In this document: positions 9,691 to 17,769 of the stretch, one piece after another | How the letters are laid out: each line of letters starts with the position of its first letter | How positions within the stretch are numbered: the first letter of the stretch is position 1 | Origin: Sphingobacterium phlebotomi | GTDB taxonomy: Bacteria; Bacteroidota; Bacteroidia; Sphingobacteriales; Sphingobacteriaceae | Assembly (NCBI RefSeq): GCF_008180195.1 | Contig: NZ_VTAV01000015.1 | Location: forward strand, 1-64,000 | Length of the DNA stretch: 64,000 nt | Reading direction: 5' to 3' | Made by a program: the position numbers and the translations under genes | The notes under the pieces: model-generated | What the model was told of the DNA's origin: nothing | The model's database searches: none | The model's input: the letters and a program-made list of their open reading frames with translations, nothing else

Positions 9691-9713
9691 CACGTACGAG
9701 AGATCCGTACGTG
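9691..9713 (-). terminator. intercistronic stem-loop between susD1 and the enzyme genes
   Basis: CACGTACG (9691-9698) pairs exactly with CGTACGTG (9706-9713) around a 7-nt loop in the 55-bp gap behind susD1. On the minus strand it is followed by a weak AT-rich run, so it may act as a leaky terminator or an RNA-processing/stability element that keeps susCD mRNA above enzyme mRNA. Confidence 0.5.
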
Positions 9714-9731
9714 CTTTATTAAAATATGTTT

Positions 9732-11252
9732 TTATCGTAAATTCGGATTTAAGTCCTTTTGAATTTGTGGAACCGGTAGATACTGTGCTGCAGGTGTAAA
9801 CCCATAGTCTGCAAGCGCCGTTTGTGCCGTTCCTGTACGTAGAAGGTCATTATAGCGTTCCCCCCACCATTCGCAAGCAAATTCAGCCCGACGCTCGTCG
9901 AGTACATCTGTTAGTGTTGCTCCTGTTATCGGATCCAAATCGACACGTTCACGGACCAAGTTTAAGGATGCGTCCCCATTTTGTCCCTTACGGATTTTAG
10001 CTTCTGCATTGAGCAATAGCGCATCAGCATAGCGGAGTACACGAATGTTATTGTCCGATCCATAAGCTGTCCGTCCTGGTGTCATCTGATTCGCTGGCGA
10101 ATATGCTTTTCCATTAAAGTGGGTTTGACCATTGGCATTTCCGTAGACCTTATCACCGCTAGGGCTTTCTACGAAAGACTCTGTGTCCTCACCTGCGTAC
10201 AAAACAGTAGTTTTTAATCGAATGTCATCGCCGCGTTCTGTTAGAAAGTTGATGATTTTCTGTGATGGCTTCATGAATCCCCAACCAGCAATGGGACTGC
10301 CGTGTTGGTTCCCTGCAGGTCCTTGGAAGGCAAAAAACTCACCAGGTCTGACATCAGTACCAGACGGTGTTCCGAAGTCACTATACTGTATCTCATAAAG
10401 AGATTCGGTACTCATTTTCCCTTTTATCTTGAATAGCTCGTAAAAGTCCTCATACAATTGAAATTTATTACTTGCAATGATCTGTTCTGTAGCATCCAAC
10501 ACGATATCCCAATAGGGGCTACCGTTATCATTTTTAGCGATATCACTCGCGGCTTTGGCTTTGAGTAAAAGTGCGCTATATTTGGTCACACCGCCCTGAT
10601 GCTGTGCATTTCTCGGAGCAGCATCTTCCAAGGCATTGGCACTTTCTTCCATTTCATTGATAATAAATTGCCGTACTTGTTCGACACTGCTTTTTTCCGT
10701 CTCATTAATGACAACGTTGTCTACCAAAATAGGAACGTCTCCAAATACACGCGAAACAATCAGGTGCGCAAAAGCACGGATAAAGCGCGCTTCGGCTCTA
10801 TACCGGGCGTTTAATGCTAGATTTTCACTGTCCCCACTTGGAATATGTTCGGCAAACTTATCCAGTTCCAATAGGGTTTCATTAGCATAGAAGATGATGC
10901 CATAGTAATCTGTCCAACAGTTATTCAATCCCCAAAAATTCTGCACAGACGCATTATTTTTAAAGTTCTTTATTTCATCTAACTGAGACTGATCACTCTC
11001 CGTACTTCCTTTGTCTAAATCATCTCCGCGTACAGCACGCATGCCGACATCTATCCAATGCACGAATCCAGGAGCTCCTTTTGAAGCGGTTCTGTACAAA
11101 CCTGATACAGGGCCATACATTTGCGATAGATCGGTATAGTCGATAGTTTCCGCTGGTTTCGTATTTTCCATCGGCCTATCTAAAAAATCCTTGGAACAAC
11201 TTGTCGTCAGGACTAAAGAAGAGAATAATGCGATATTAATATATTTTTTCAT
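9732..11252 (-). CDS. SusD/RagB-family surface glycan-binding lipoprotein (SusD1)
   Basis: About 506 residues with lipobox L-T-T-S-C (C19 from the chosen start; an ATG 6 bp upstream is also possible). It shows the RagB/SusD pattern: an N-terminal TPR-like region (RYRAEARFIRAFAHLIVSRVFGDVP), LLKAKAASDIAK, the late LRYADALLLNAEAKI helix and the C-terminal ERRAEFACEWWGERYNDLLRTG block ending in YLPVPQ. SusD proteins cap the SusC barrel and capture oligosaccharide outside the cell. The stop of susC1 lies 11 bp upstream of the longest possible frame, so the two genes are co-transcribed. Confidence 0.93.
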   Translation of the reverse strand: MKKYINIALFSSLVLTTSCSKDFLDRPMENTKPAETIDYTDLSQMYGPVSGLYRTASKGAPGFVHWIDVGMRAVRGDDLDKGSTESDQSQLDEIKNFKNNASVQNFWGLNNCWTDYYGIIFYANETLLELDKFAEHIPSGDSENLALNARYRAEARFIRAFAHLIVSRVFGDVPILVDNVVINETEKSSVEQVRQFIINEMEESANALEDAAPRNAQHQGGVTKYSALLLKAKAASDIAKNDNGSPYWDIVLDATEQIIASNKFQLYEDFYELFKIKGKMSTESLYEIQYSDFGTPSGTDVRPGEFFAFQGPAGNQHGSPIAGWGFMKPSQKIINFLTERGDDIRLKTTVLYAGEDTESFVESPSGDKVYGNANGQTHFNGKAYSPANQMTPGRTAYGSDNNIRVLRYADALLLNAEAKIRKGQNGDASLNLVRERVDLDPITGATLTDVLDERRAEFACEWWGERYNDLLRTGTAQTALADYGFTPAAQYLPVPQIQKDLNPNLR

Positions 11253-11269
11253 GATCATTCTGATTGAAA

Positions 11270-14200
11270 TTAATAAGATACTCTGACTCCAACACTATAT
11301 GTTGCTGATACTGGATAGATGTTCCGATCATATCCTAAACCTGAAACGCCATCTCCGGTGATCTCTGGTGTAAAACCACTGTAGTTGGTGAAGATTGCCG
11401 GACGGTCTGCGGTAGCAAACACTCGGAATCGGGTTTGCTTATCCTCTTTTCCGATATTAAAGTTGTACCCCAGTTGGATATTCTGTATACGAAGATAAGA
11501 ACCGCTTTCGACCCAAAAAGAGTTGGCTGCAAAGGTGTAACCGTTCGTAGTCGCCTCTGCGGAGGGGTAGGTGTTGGTTGAACCTTCGCCGTTCCATAAA
11601 CTGGTTACAAATTTTGCATCACCGTTCATCATCGAGTACTGATTACGTGATGAGCGGTTTTGATTCAAGATCTTATTGCCCGTCTGTCCTTGGAAAACGA
11701 TACTCAGATCAAAGTTTTTATAATCAAAACCCATATTGAAACCGTAGGTGATTTTCGGTAGATAATTTCCGATATCCGTTCTATCGTTTTCATCCAACAC
11801 ATTATCGCCATTTTGGTCTTTATAGATGAAATAACCCGGTTTTGCACCTTCTGCACTACCTATAGGATCATTATCGACTTGGCTTTGATTTTGGTAAATA
11901 CCCGTTACCTCATATCCATAGAAATAATTCAATGGTTTGCCCACTTCTATGCGGACAGGGAAATTAGTTTGTCCACCCATCAAATAGGCTATTCCTCCCA
12001 GATCTTTCACCTCATTTTTTAATGTGGTCAAATTACCACCAATATTGTAGCCAAAATCTCCGATGCGATCAGCCCAATTTAGGTTGAATTCAAAACCGCT
12101 ATTAGCAACATCACCGAAGTTACCATAAATATCCCCTCCTCGAAGCGCACGCGTACGATTAAATGCCAACCCTCGGGTTAAGCGATGGTAATAATCTACC
12201 GTTCCCTTTAACCGCTCATTCGCCATGGTGAAATCTAGGCCGAAATCCCATTCTTCCACTACTTCCCAACCAATTCTGCTAAATTGAGATTCGATGGTGT
12301 ATCCCGGGAGATAGGCACCTGAACCAAGTCCAATGCTTCCGAAGATACCTGAATAATCATTGCCTGTATTTAATACAGCATACCCTGCATTGGCATTGAT
12401 ACCGTCGTTTCCTAACTTACCCCAACTACCTCTAACTTTCAAAAAGCTTAAAAAATCCTGTTCCTGTAGGAAATTTTCATTTGTCAATACCCATCCCAAA
12501 CCGACAGAAGGGAAATAACCCCATTTAGTCTGGTATTTGGAACTGCCGTCTGCACGAAACGTCGCTGTTAAGAGATAGGTTTTTCTATAATCATACGTTC
12601 CTCTTGCAAAATAAGAAAGGCCGGCATTTCGGGTTCCATCTTCTTCATAGCCGGTTATAGATCTTGTTCCCAGATTAACATACCAACTCTCTTCGTTTGC
12701 TGGAATATCATCCGCAGAAGCTTGAGTTTTACGCCAACGTTGTTCACGTACGGAATGTCCTAATAACACACTCCAATTGTGGTCATCAGCGTTGTCGGTA
12801 TATGTTAGTAAGTTATCCCAAATATAATTGGTGTACCGGTCTTGTACGGAGATTAGCTTTGATAACTGTGAACGCTGCGTATTGTCAACATAATACTCTG
12901 GCGTATAATCGTATTTATGATGGGAAGCCAATCGTTGACTTAGTTGCGTTTTGAATTTAAGTTTGTTGCCCCATATATTCACATCAGCGTAAGCGGAAGG
13001 TAACACCTGAAAAGCTTTTGTACGGTCATAGTTATAATATGCCTGTGCTACAGGGTTATTGAAAACCCCATTGTTATAGCCGATACTTGTAGATGAAGCG
13101 AAATCCTCTGGAAAAGCATTCGTATTGTTCGCATCTCGTACAGGATACAATGGAGAAGCGAAATAAGCTAAACCAAATGCGCCGTTATCCGGCGCAAACA
13201 ACGTGGAATTACTTAAATGCACCGTAAAGCCCAATTTTAACCAATCAAATGCCTGCGCTTCCATTTGGAAACGTAAGTTATATCGTTTGTAATCGTTACG
13301 GGCATCCATAATCCCTTCTTGGTCAAGCATATTGGCCCCGAAAGAATAGTTGACTTTTTCTGTACCCCCCATTATGTCTAGAGAATGGCTGTGCATGGGT
13401 GCATTGTTTCTCAATAACTCCCCATACCAATCCGTATTGGTGGCAGGAACCAGTCCTTGGCCACCAAACTGCTCGATCGAATTCAATACATAAAGTGAAT
13501 CTCCACGCGTCCCTTTTGCCAATTGCATAGCAGCATACTCGGCTCCACTTGCCATTCTAAGCATGTTAACTGGGTTTTGAAATCCGACATAACCTTCATA
13601 GTTCACCTGTGTTCGCATGTTCATCTTACCTTTTTTCGTGGTGATGATTACTACGCCGTTAGCTGCACGAACACCATATATAGCTGCACCAGAGGCGTCC
13701 TTTAAGATCGACATGCTCTCGATATCATTGGAGTTTAAGAAGTCGATGTTATCGACAAACATACCATCTACTACATACAATGGATTTTCGTTGTTTAGTG
13801 AACCAACACCTCTGACACGGACAGTTGGCGTGCTGCCTGGAGCACCGCTAGTGACAACTTGTACACCCGAAACACTTCCTTGTAAAGCCTGCATAGGGTT
13901 AGCAGTCGTTCGTTTAGTAAGGTCTTCCACGTTCACTTCCGTTACTGGCGCGGTCAAATCGTTTCTGTTAGCTGTTCCATAACCAATGACAACCACCTCT
14001 TCTAAAGCTTGGTCTTCGCTTATCAAAAAAACATCTAATGTTTCTTGGTCACTCACGGATACCGTTTGTGTAGTATAACCTATAAAACGAAATGTTAACG
14101 AATCTGTTGCGCTGGCTTCTATAGAGAATCGTCCCGCCGCATCTGTCTGGCTTCCCGTTCCGTCTGGTTTGGAGATGGTAACCCCCGGAAGACCAATCAA

Positions 14201-14302
14201 AGATTGACTGTCTTTTACCGTTCCGGTAACGGTTTTAACCTGAGCATATCCATAGGATAGGGCAGTGGTTAAAAACAAAAAAAGTAACAATAACTTCCTC
14301 AT
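11270..14302 (-). CDS. SusC/RagA-type TonB-dependent outer-membrane transporter (SusC1)
   Basis: A 1010-residue protein: signal peptide (about 1-20, ending YGYAQ), carboxypeptidase-regulatory-like beta-sandwich (22-108), TonB-box-like EEVVVIGYGT, plug (about 115-225, including LYVVDGMFVDNIDFLNSNDI and AAIYGVRAANGVVIITTKKG), then a long barrel ending in aromatic Y. No STN signalling domain precedes the sandwich, so a sigma/anti-sigma circuit is not expected. The N-terminal 110 residues are strongly similar to SusC2, suggesting duplication. It is the first gene of PUL operon 2 and imports oligosaccharides into the periplasm using TonB energy. Confidence 0.95.
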   Translation of the reverse strand: MRKLLLLFLFLTTALSYGYAQVKTVTGTVKDSQSLIGLPGVTISKPDGTGSQTDAAGRFSIEASATDSLTFRFIGYTTQTVSVSDQETLDVFLISEDQALEEVVVIGYGTANRNDLTAPVTEVNVEDLTKRTTANPMQALQGSVSGVQVVTSGAPGSTPTVRVRGVGSLNNENPLYVVDGMFVDNIDFLNSNDIESMSILKDASGAAIYGVRAANGVVIITTKKGKMNMRTQVNYEGYVGFQNPVNMLRMASGAEYAAMQLAKGTRGDSLYVLNSIEQFGGQGLVPATNTDWYGELLRNNAPMHSHSLDIMGGTEKVNYSFGANMLDQEGIMDARNDYKRYNLRFQMEAQAFDWLKLGFTVHLSNSTLFAPDNGAFGLAYFASPLYPVRDANNTNAFPEDFASSTSIGYNNGVFNNPVAQAYYNYDRTKAFQVLPSAYADVNIWGNKLKFKTQLSQRLASHHKYDYTPEYYVDNTQRSQLSKLISVQDRYTNYIWDNLLTYTDNADDHNWSVLLGHSVREQRWRKTQASADDIPANEESWYVNLGTRSITGYEEDGTRNAGLSYFARGTYDYRKTYLLTATFRADGSSKYQTKWGYFPSVGLGWVLTNENFLQEQDFLSFLKVRGSWGKLGNDGINANAGYAVLNTGNDYSGIFGSIGLGSGAYLPGYTIESQFSRIGWEVVEEWDFGLDFTMANERLKGTVDYYHRLTRGLAFNRTRALRGGDIYGNFGDVANSGFEFNLNWADRIGDFGYNIGGNLTTLKNEVKDLGGIAYLMGGQTNFPVRIEVGKPLNYFYGYEVTGIYQNQSQVDNDPIGSAEGAKPGYFIYKDQNGDNVLDENDRTDIGNYLPKITYGFNMGFDYKNFDLSIVFQGQTGNKILNQNRSSRNQYSMMNGDAKFVTSLWNGEGSTNTYPSAEATTNGYTFAANSFWVESGSYLRIQNIQLGYNFNIGKEDKQTRFRVFATADRPAIFTNYSGFTPEITGDGVSGLGYDRNIYPVSATYSVGVRVSY

Positions 14303-14653
14303 AAAAACTAGTTTGCTTAATGTTTATAATTGTGACACAATAACAGGTTATCGTAACACCTTATGTTTATAATATTAATATAACAAAGATGTGATGTATT
14401 GGTTTGATGATGAAATTCTTGTGTTTCACATTACTACTTCATAGTTGAATACTTACTGTGATAGTAGATGTTATTGTTGTTATTTTATTGTTTATCAGTT
14501 TATTGTGTCTTTTGTATACTTGCTTGTTAATTTTATGTCAGTAGAAGTTTTATCCGTTACCATGTAGTAGTTTTGATGTAGTAATTATACCGTTTTGTCT
14601 GATATTTTAATAGATTTTATGACTATCTGCGCCGTCAAAAAAGAAAAAAGATG
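14303..14653 (-). promoter_or_regulatory. susC1 promoter region with two elements shared with susC2
   Basis: This spacer holds no gene. Read towards susC1 it carries element A (14562-14582, ACTACATCAAA then, after 3 nt, ACTACAT), element B (14424-14437, GTAGTAATGTGAAA) and a -7-like box CATCTTTG (14384-14391). The gap from A to B is 124 bp, from B to the box 32 bp, and from the box to the ATG 81 bp. There is no TTG at the usual -33 distance, which fits an activator-dependent promoter. The same layout precedes susC2. The rest is AT-rich without other recognised sites. Confidence 0.6.
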
Positions 14654-14706
14654 AGTTTGACAACTAAAAAGGACATTTTAATTTTTCTGTTTTTAGTTGT
14701 CAAACT
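14654..14706 (-). terminator. strong intrinsic terminator ending PUL operon 1
   Basis: A perfect 17-bp inverted repeat (14654-14670 and 14690-14706, core TTTGACAACTAAAAA) with a 19-nt loop begins 11 bp past the DUF4886 stop. On the minus strand it is followed by runs of T (14638-14650 region). It separates operon 1 from the susC1 promoter, which argues that operon 2 has its own promoter. Confidence 0.85.
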
Positions 14707-14717
14707 ATGGAAGTGAA

Positions 14718-16232
14718 TTAATTTAACGGGCGAATACGCACTGCATTAATATAAAAGAATTTGTTTACATGTGTATTGTTGGAACCCGCGGTTACCGTTA
14801 TGGTGATTTCCCCATCACTGTTAGGTGTAATACCGGCAGAACTACATACTACTGACGGATGAGCAGGAGGGGTAGTAGAGGTAAGTACAGATACCGTATT
14901 GGTATTAGCTCCTTCCGCAATAAATGCAGTTTCTCTGACGTTTACATCACCTCCCTCTCTAGATGCATAGTAGCAGAGTTCATAGGATTTTTCAGGATCT
15001 AGTCCATAAAGCTTAAAGACGCCTTTTTCATAGGCTGGTGTTGTTCCCCAATCGAAAGCATGCCCAAAGAAAGATCTCCTCGCTACAGATTCGGGTATTG
15101 GAAATATTATTGGATTAGCTAACGGGACACCGTTGGTATTTACGCCATTGAATCGCTCCAGCATGGTGTAGGATATTCCGGTAAATTCGTTATTGATATC
15201 CTTCAGATTAGAGATAGAAAAACCAACGGCATTTGTCGTAATACCGTTCCATCCATCTACAGCCGTAGATTGTCCAAAATCGAGATAGATTGGATCGACA
15301 AATTCAAAACTGCCACCCCAGTCTTTGTAATCGACCATATCTGTCACCTCCAATGGCGTGGTAATGGCTGTGTGCGCAGCGTGTTGTGCAATCTCTGCTT
15401 CATAGCCAGACATACCCGATGGCTTGTATGTATTACCGATCACGCTTTGTCCCGTAATAGCTTCAAACCAGGCGCAAGCGGCGGTATATCTGCCAATTCC
15501 ACTGTTTAGATGGTAGCCATCGCGTGTGACATTGTCACCAATAACACTTGTTCTGACGTTTTGGATAGCTGTTCCCGTCGGAACGACAAAATCGATATCA
15601 ACTAAATCTTTTGCTTTATTAACAGCATCAACGATAGCTTCATACATCTTTGTTTGATCGTTGTCATAGTTGGCAAATCCGTCATGTGTGGAGTTTTGTG
15701 CATAAGCCCAGGTTTGGTGTAATAAGAATTTAACCTCGGGATTATTTGCTCTTGGTGCTACGTAATCAAATACCTCTGTTAGCGTAGCTTGCCAAGTATC
15801 ATATTGCCCGGAGTTTTGACTCACCTGTTGAAAACTGACGTGAGTCCAATTTTCATCGGCCATAGCCCGGTGTATCGTATAGCCTTCTGTTTCTTCCAAT
15901 TCACCATCGCGATTTATTTTTTGATATTTATACGCGTTCCTGTTTTGCTCGATGTTTTCCCAGTGGTCTTTAAGCGAGCCACCACCGATATAAAGGTTTC
16001 CGATGGTAACTGGTATACCCGCTGCGTCGAAAAGTCCGTATAGGTGTTCTTTCAATGCATCTTCCGAGAAACTGTTTCCTACGGCCAAGATACGGATACT
16101 TCCATCATCTTCCGGGTCGGGAAGAATTTCGCCCATGGCGGGACGCTCCATTTTTTGACAGGAGCTGAATGTCAAGGTTCCGGCCAAGATGCCAAATAGC
16201 AGTAGTAAACCGGTATATATATGTTTCTTCAT
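14718..16232 (-). CDS. DUF4886 (SGNH-like) lipoprotein with extra C-terminal domain
   Basis: A 504-residue lipoprotein with lipobox T-F-S-S-C (C25). Residues about 47-295 begin I-R-I-L-A-V-G-N-S-F-S and include VSFQQVSQNSGQYDTW, LLHQTWAYA and RDGYHLNSGIGRY. The GNSFS block and the D-x-x-H block fit the catalytic serine and Asp/His of SGNH-fold hydrolases, as found in DUF4886. Residues about 305-504 form a separate beta-rich module starting YLDFG, of a kind attached to SGNH enzymes in Bacteroidota PULs. Deacetylation or other ester cleavage on the glycan is a fair inference. It is the last gene of operon 1, 26 bp behind susD2. Confidence 0.82.
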   Translation of the reverse strand: MKKHIYTGLLLLFGILAGTLTFSSCQKMERPAMGEILPDPEDDGSIRILAVGNSFSEDALKEHLYGLFDAAGIPVTIGNLYIGGGSLKDHWENIEQNRNAYKYQKINRDGELEETEGYTIHRAMADENWTHVSFQQVSQNSGQYDTWQATLTEVFDYVAPRANNPEVKFLLHQTWAYAQNSTHDGFANYDNDQTKMYEAIVDAVNKAKDLVDIDFVVPTGTAIQNVRTSVIGDNVTRDGYHLNSGIGRYTAACAWFEAITGQSVIGNTYKPSGMSGYEAEIAQHAAHTAITTPLEVTDMVDYKDWGGSFEFVDPIYLDFGQSTAVDGWNGITTNAVGFSISNLKDINNEFTGISYTMLERFNGVNTNGVPLANPIIFPIPESVARRSFFGHAFDWGTTPAYEKGVFKLYGLDPEKSYELCYYASREGGDVNVRETAFIAEGANTNTVSVLTSTTPPAHPSVVCSSAGITPNSDGEITITVTAGSNNTHVNKFFYINAVRIRPLN

Positions 16233-16258
16233 GTTATTATGCTGAATTTAAGTTATAA

Positions 16259-17752
16259 TCAATAGTCTGGATTTTGAATCAATACACCACCGGAACGATC
16301 AATCTCTACTTGGGGGATCGGATAAAACCGGTGTTTTACTTGGTAACTCGGATAACCTGCAGCGCGCATAGTTTGTACGTCGATTCCCCAGCGGACTAGA
16401 TCAAAAAAACGCTGGTTCTCCATGCCGAGCTCTACTTGTCGTTCGTGACGTATCGCCTGGCGCAATTCCTCCTGGTCACGGGTGGTTACCTCAGGTAATA
16501 TATTGGGGTTGGCTCCGCGTGCACGGGCTCTCACCTGCTCGAGGTAATCCAATGCTAAGTCAATATTGGCATCGCCACCAACTTCGTTGGCTGCTTCGGC
16601 GGCAAGTAAAACGATATCGGCATAGCGTATCATCCGTACATTGAACCATTGTCCTTGTAAGCTTCCGTACCTGGAGCGCAAAGCTGGATTGGTATAGATT
16701 TTTTTGTTCCAGTATGGTCTGTCCAAGCCGGCGGGCAATCTTTCTCCATATGGAGCATTCGTACTGTCGCTCCATAGAATAGTAACATCTTTACGTGGGT
16801 CGCCCGGTTCAAAGGCATTGATCAACCTTTGGTTTGGTATATTAAATCCCCAACCAAGATTAAACTGTCCGGCGCCCCGTACACCTTGACGTGAGGCATA
16901 AGTAACCCCAAAATTCTGTACACCATCATGGTAGGCCTGTATCTCAAAAATAGATTCTTTACTATTTTCGCTTTCTTCCCTAAAAATCATGTTGTAAGGA
17001 ACGCTTAAATCATAAGCACCCGAATTGATTACGGCTTGTGCTGAACTTAACGCTTCGGCGAAGCGCTGGCGAGCCATAAACGTCTGTGTCTGCAAGGATA
17101 GTGCCGCTCCACGGGTGAGGCGGCCGTCAAACCCCGCCCATGTCTCGGGCAAATACGCTACAGCATCTTGCAGATCAGCATCAATGAGTTCGTAAACCTG
17201 CGAAACGGTCGATTTGGGCCGGATGGCAGAACCTTGATCCGTAATGCGAAAATCAATAATCGGCACTTCGCCAAACGTCCGTACCAAATTGAAATAAGCC
17301 CACGCCCGCAGAAATTTTGCTTCACCAATATTGGTCAACGTACCTTCTGTTAGGTTATCCAATGAATCTGCGGCAGACAAGACGTTGTTCGTCAAGTTAA
17401 TCAGACTGTAATGTCCTGACCAATAGTCAACCGAATACCAATGCGTCAGCGAGTAGTTGAACGCGTCATAGATAGGTCCTGCTACGGATGCGTCTGAATC
17501 GTTACTTCCTATATCGGCATCGTCCGAACGGATATTGTGCAAGCCTACATATTGCAACCCGCTTGTCCCTTCGCTACGTAGCCCTGCGTAAGCTGCAAAA
17601 ACATGTTCTTCCAAAGATCCAGTAGGAAGGTCGTCTTCCGTGAATCGTCCTTTAGGTTTAATATCCAACCAGTCCGTGCTACAGCTTGCCGTCAGTATGA
17701 GTAGGACCACGGACAACGTGAGCATAACGTTATTTTTATTATATGTTTTCAT
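16259..17752 (-). CDS. SusD/RagB-family surface glycan-binding lipoprotein (SusD2)
   Basis: About 497 residues; the lipobox L-T-A-S-C is followed by STDWLDIKPKGRFT, a common SusD start. It has the usual helices (AKFLRAWAYFNLVRTFGEVPI; MIRYADIVLLAAEAANEVGG) and the C-terminal HERQVELGMENQRFFDLVRWG block ending FYPIPQVEIDRSGG and NPDY, all standard for RagB/SusD. The ATG at 17752 (MKTYNKNN) gives a better signal peptide than the one at 17764. susC2 ends 5 bp upstream of 17764, so the pair is tightly coupled. It is expected to bind the oligosaccharide imported by SusC2. Confidence 0.93.
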   Translation of the reverse strand: MKTYNKNNVMLTLSVVLLILTASCSTDWLDIKPKGRFTEDDLPTGSLEEHVFAAYAGLRSEGTSGLQYVGLHNIRSDDADIGSNDSDASVAGPIYDAFNYSLTHWYSVDYWSGHYSLINLTNNVLSAADSLDNLTEGTLTNIGEAKFLRAWAYFNLVRTFGEVPIIDFRITDQGSAIRPKSTVSQVYELIDADLQDAVAYLPETWAGFDGRLTRGAALSLQTQTFMARQRFAEALSSAQAVINSGAYDLSVPYNMIFREESENSKESIFEIQAYHDGVQNFGVTYASRQGVRGAGQFNLGWGFNIPNQRLINAFEPGDPRKDVTILWSDSTNAPYGERLPAGLDRPYWNKKIYTNPALRSRYGSLQGQWFNVRMIRYADIVLLAAEAANEVGGDANIDLALDYLEQVRARARGANPNILPEVTTRDQEELRQAIRHERQVELGMENQRFFDLVRWGIDVQTMRAAGYPSYQVKHRFYPIPQVEIDRSGGVLIQNPDY

Positions 17753-17769
17753 TTCAATCGTCATTTTGG

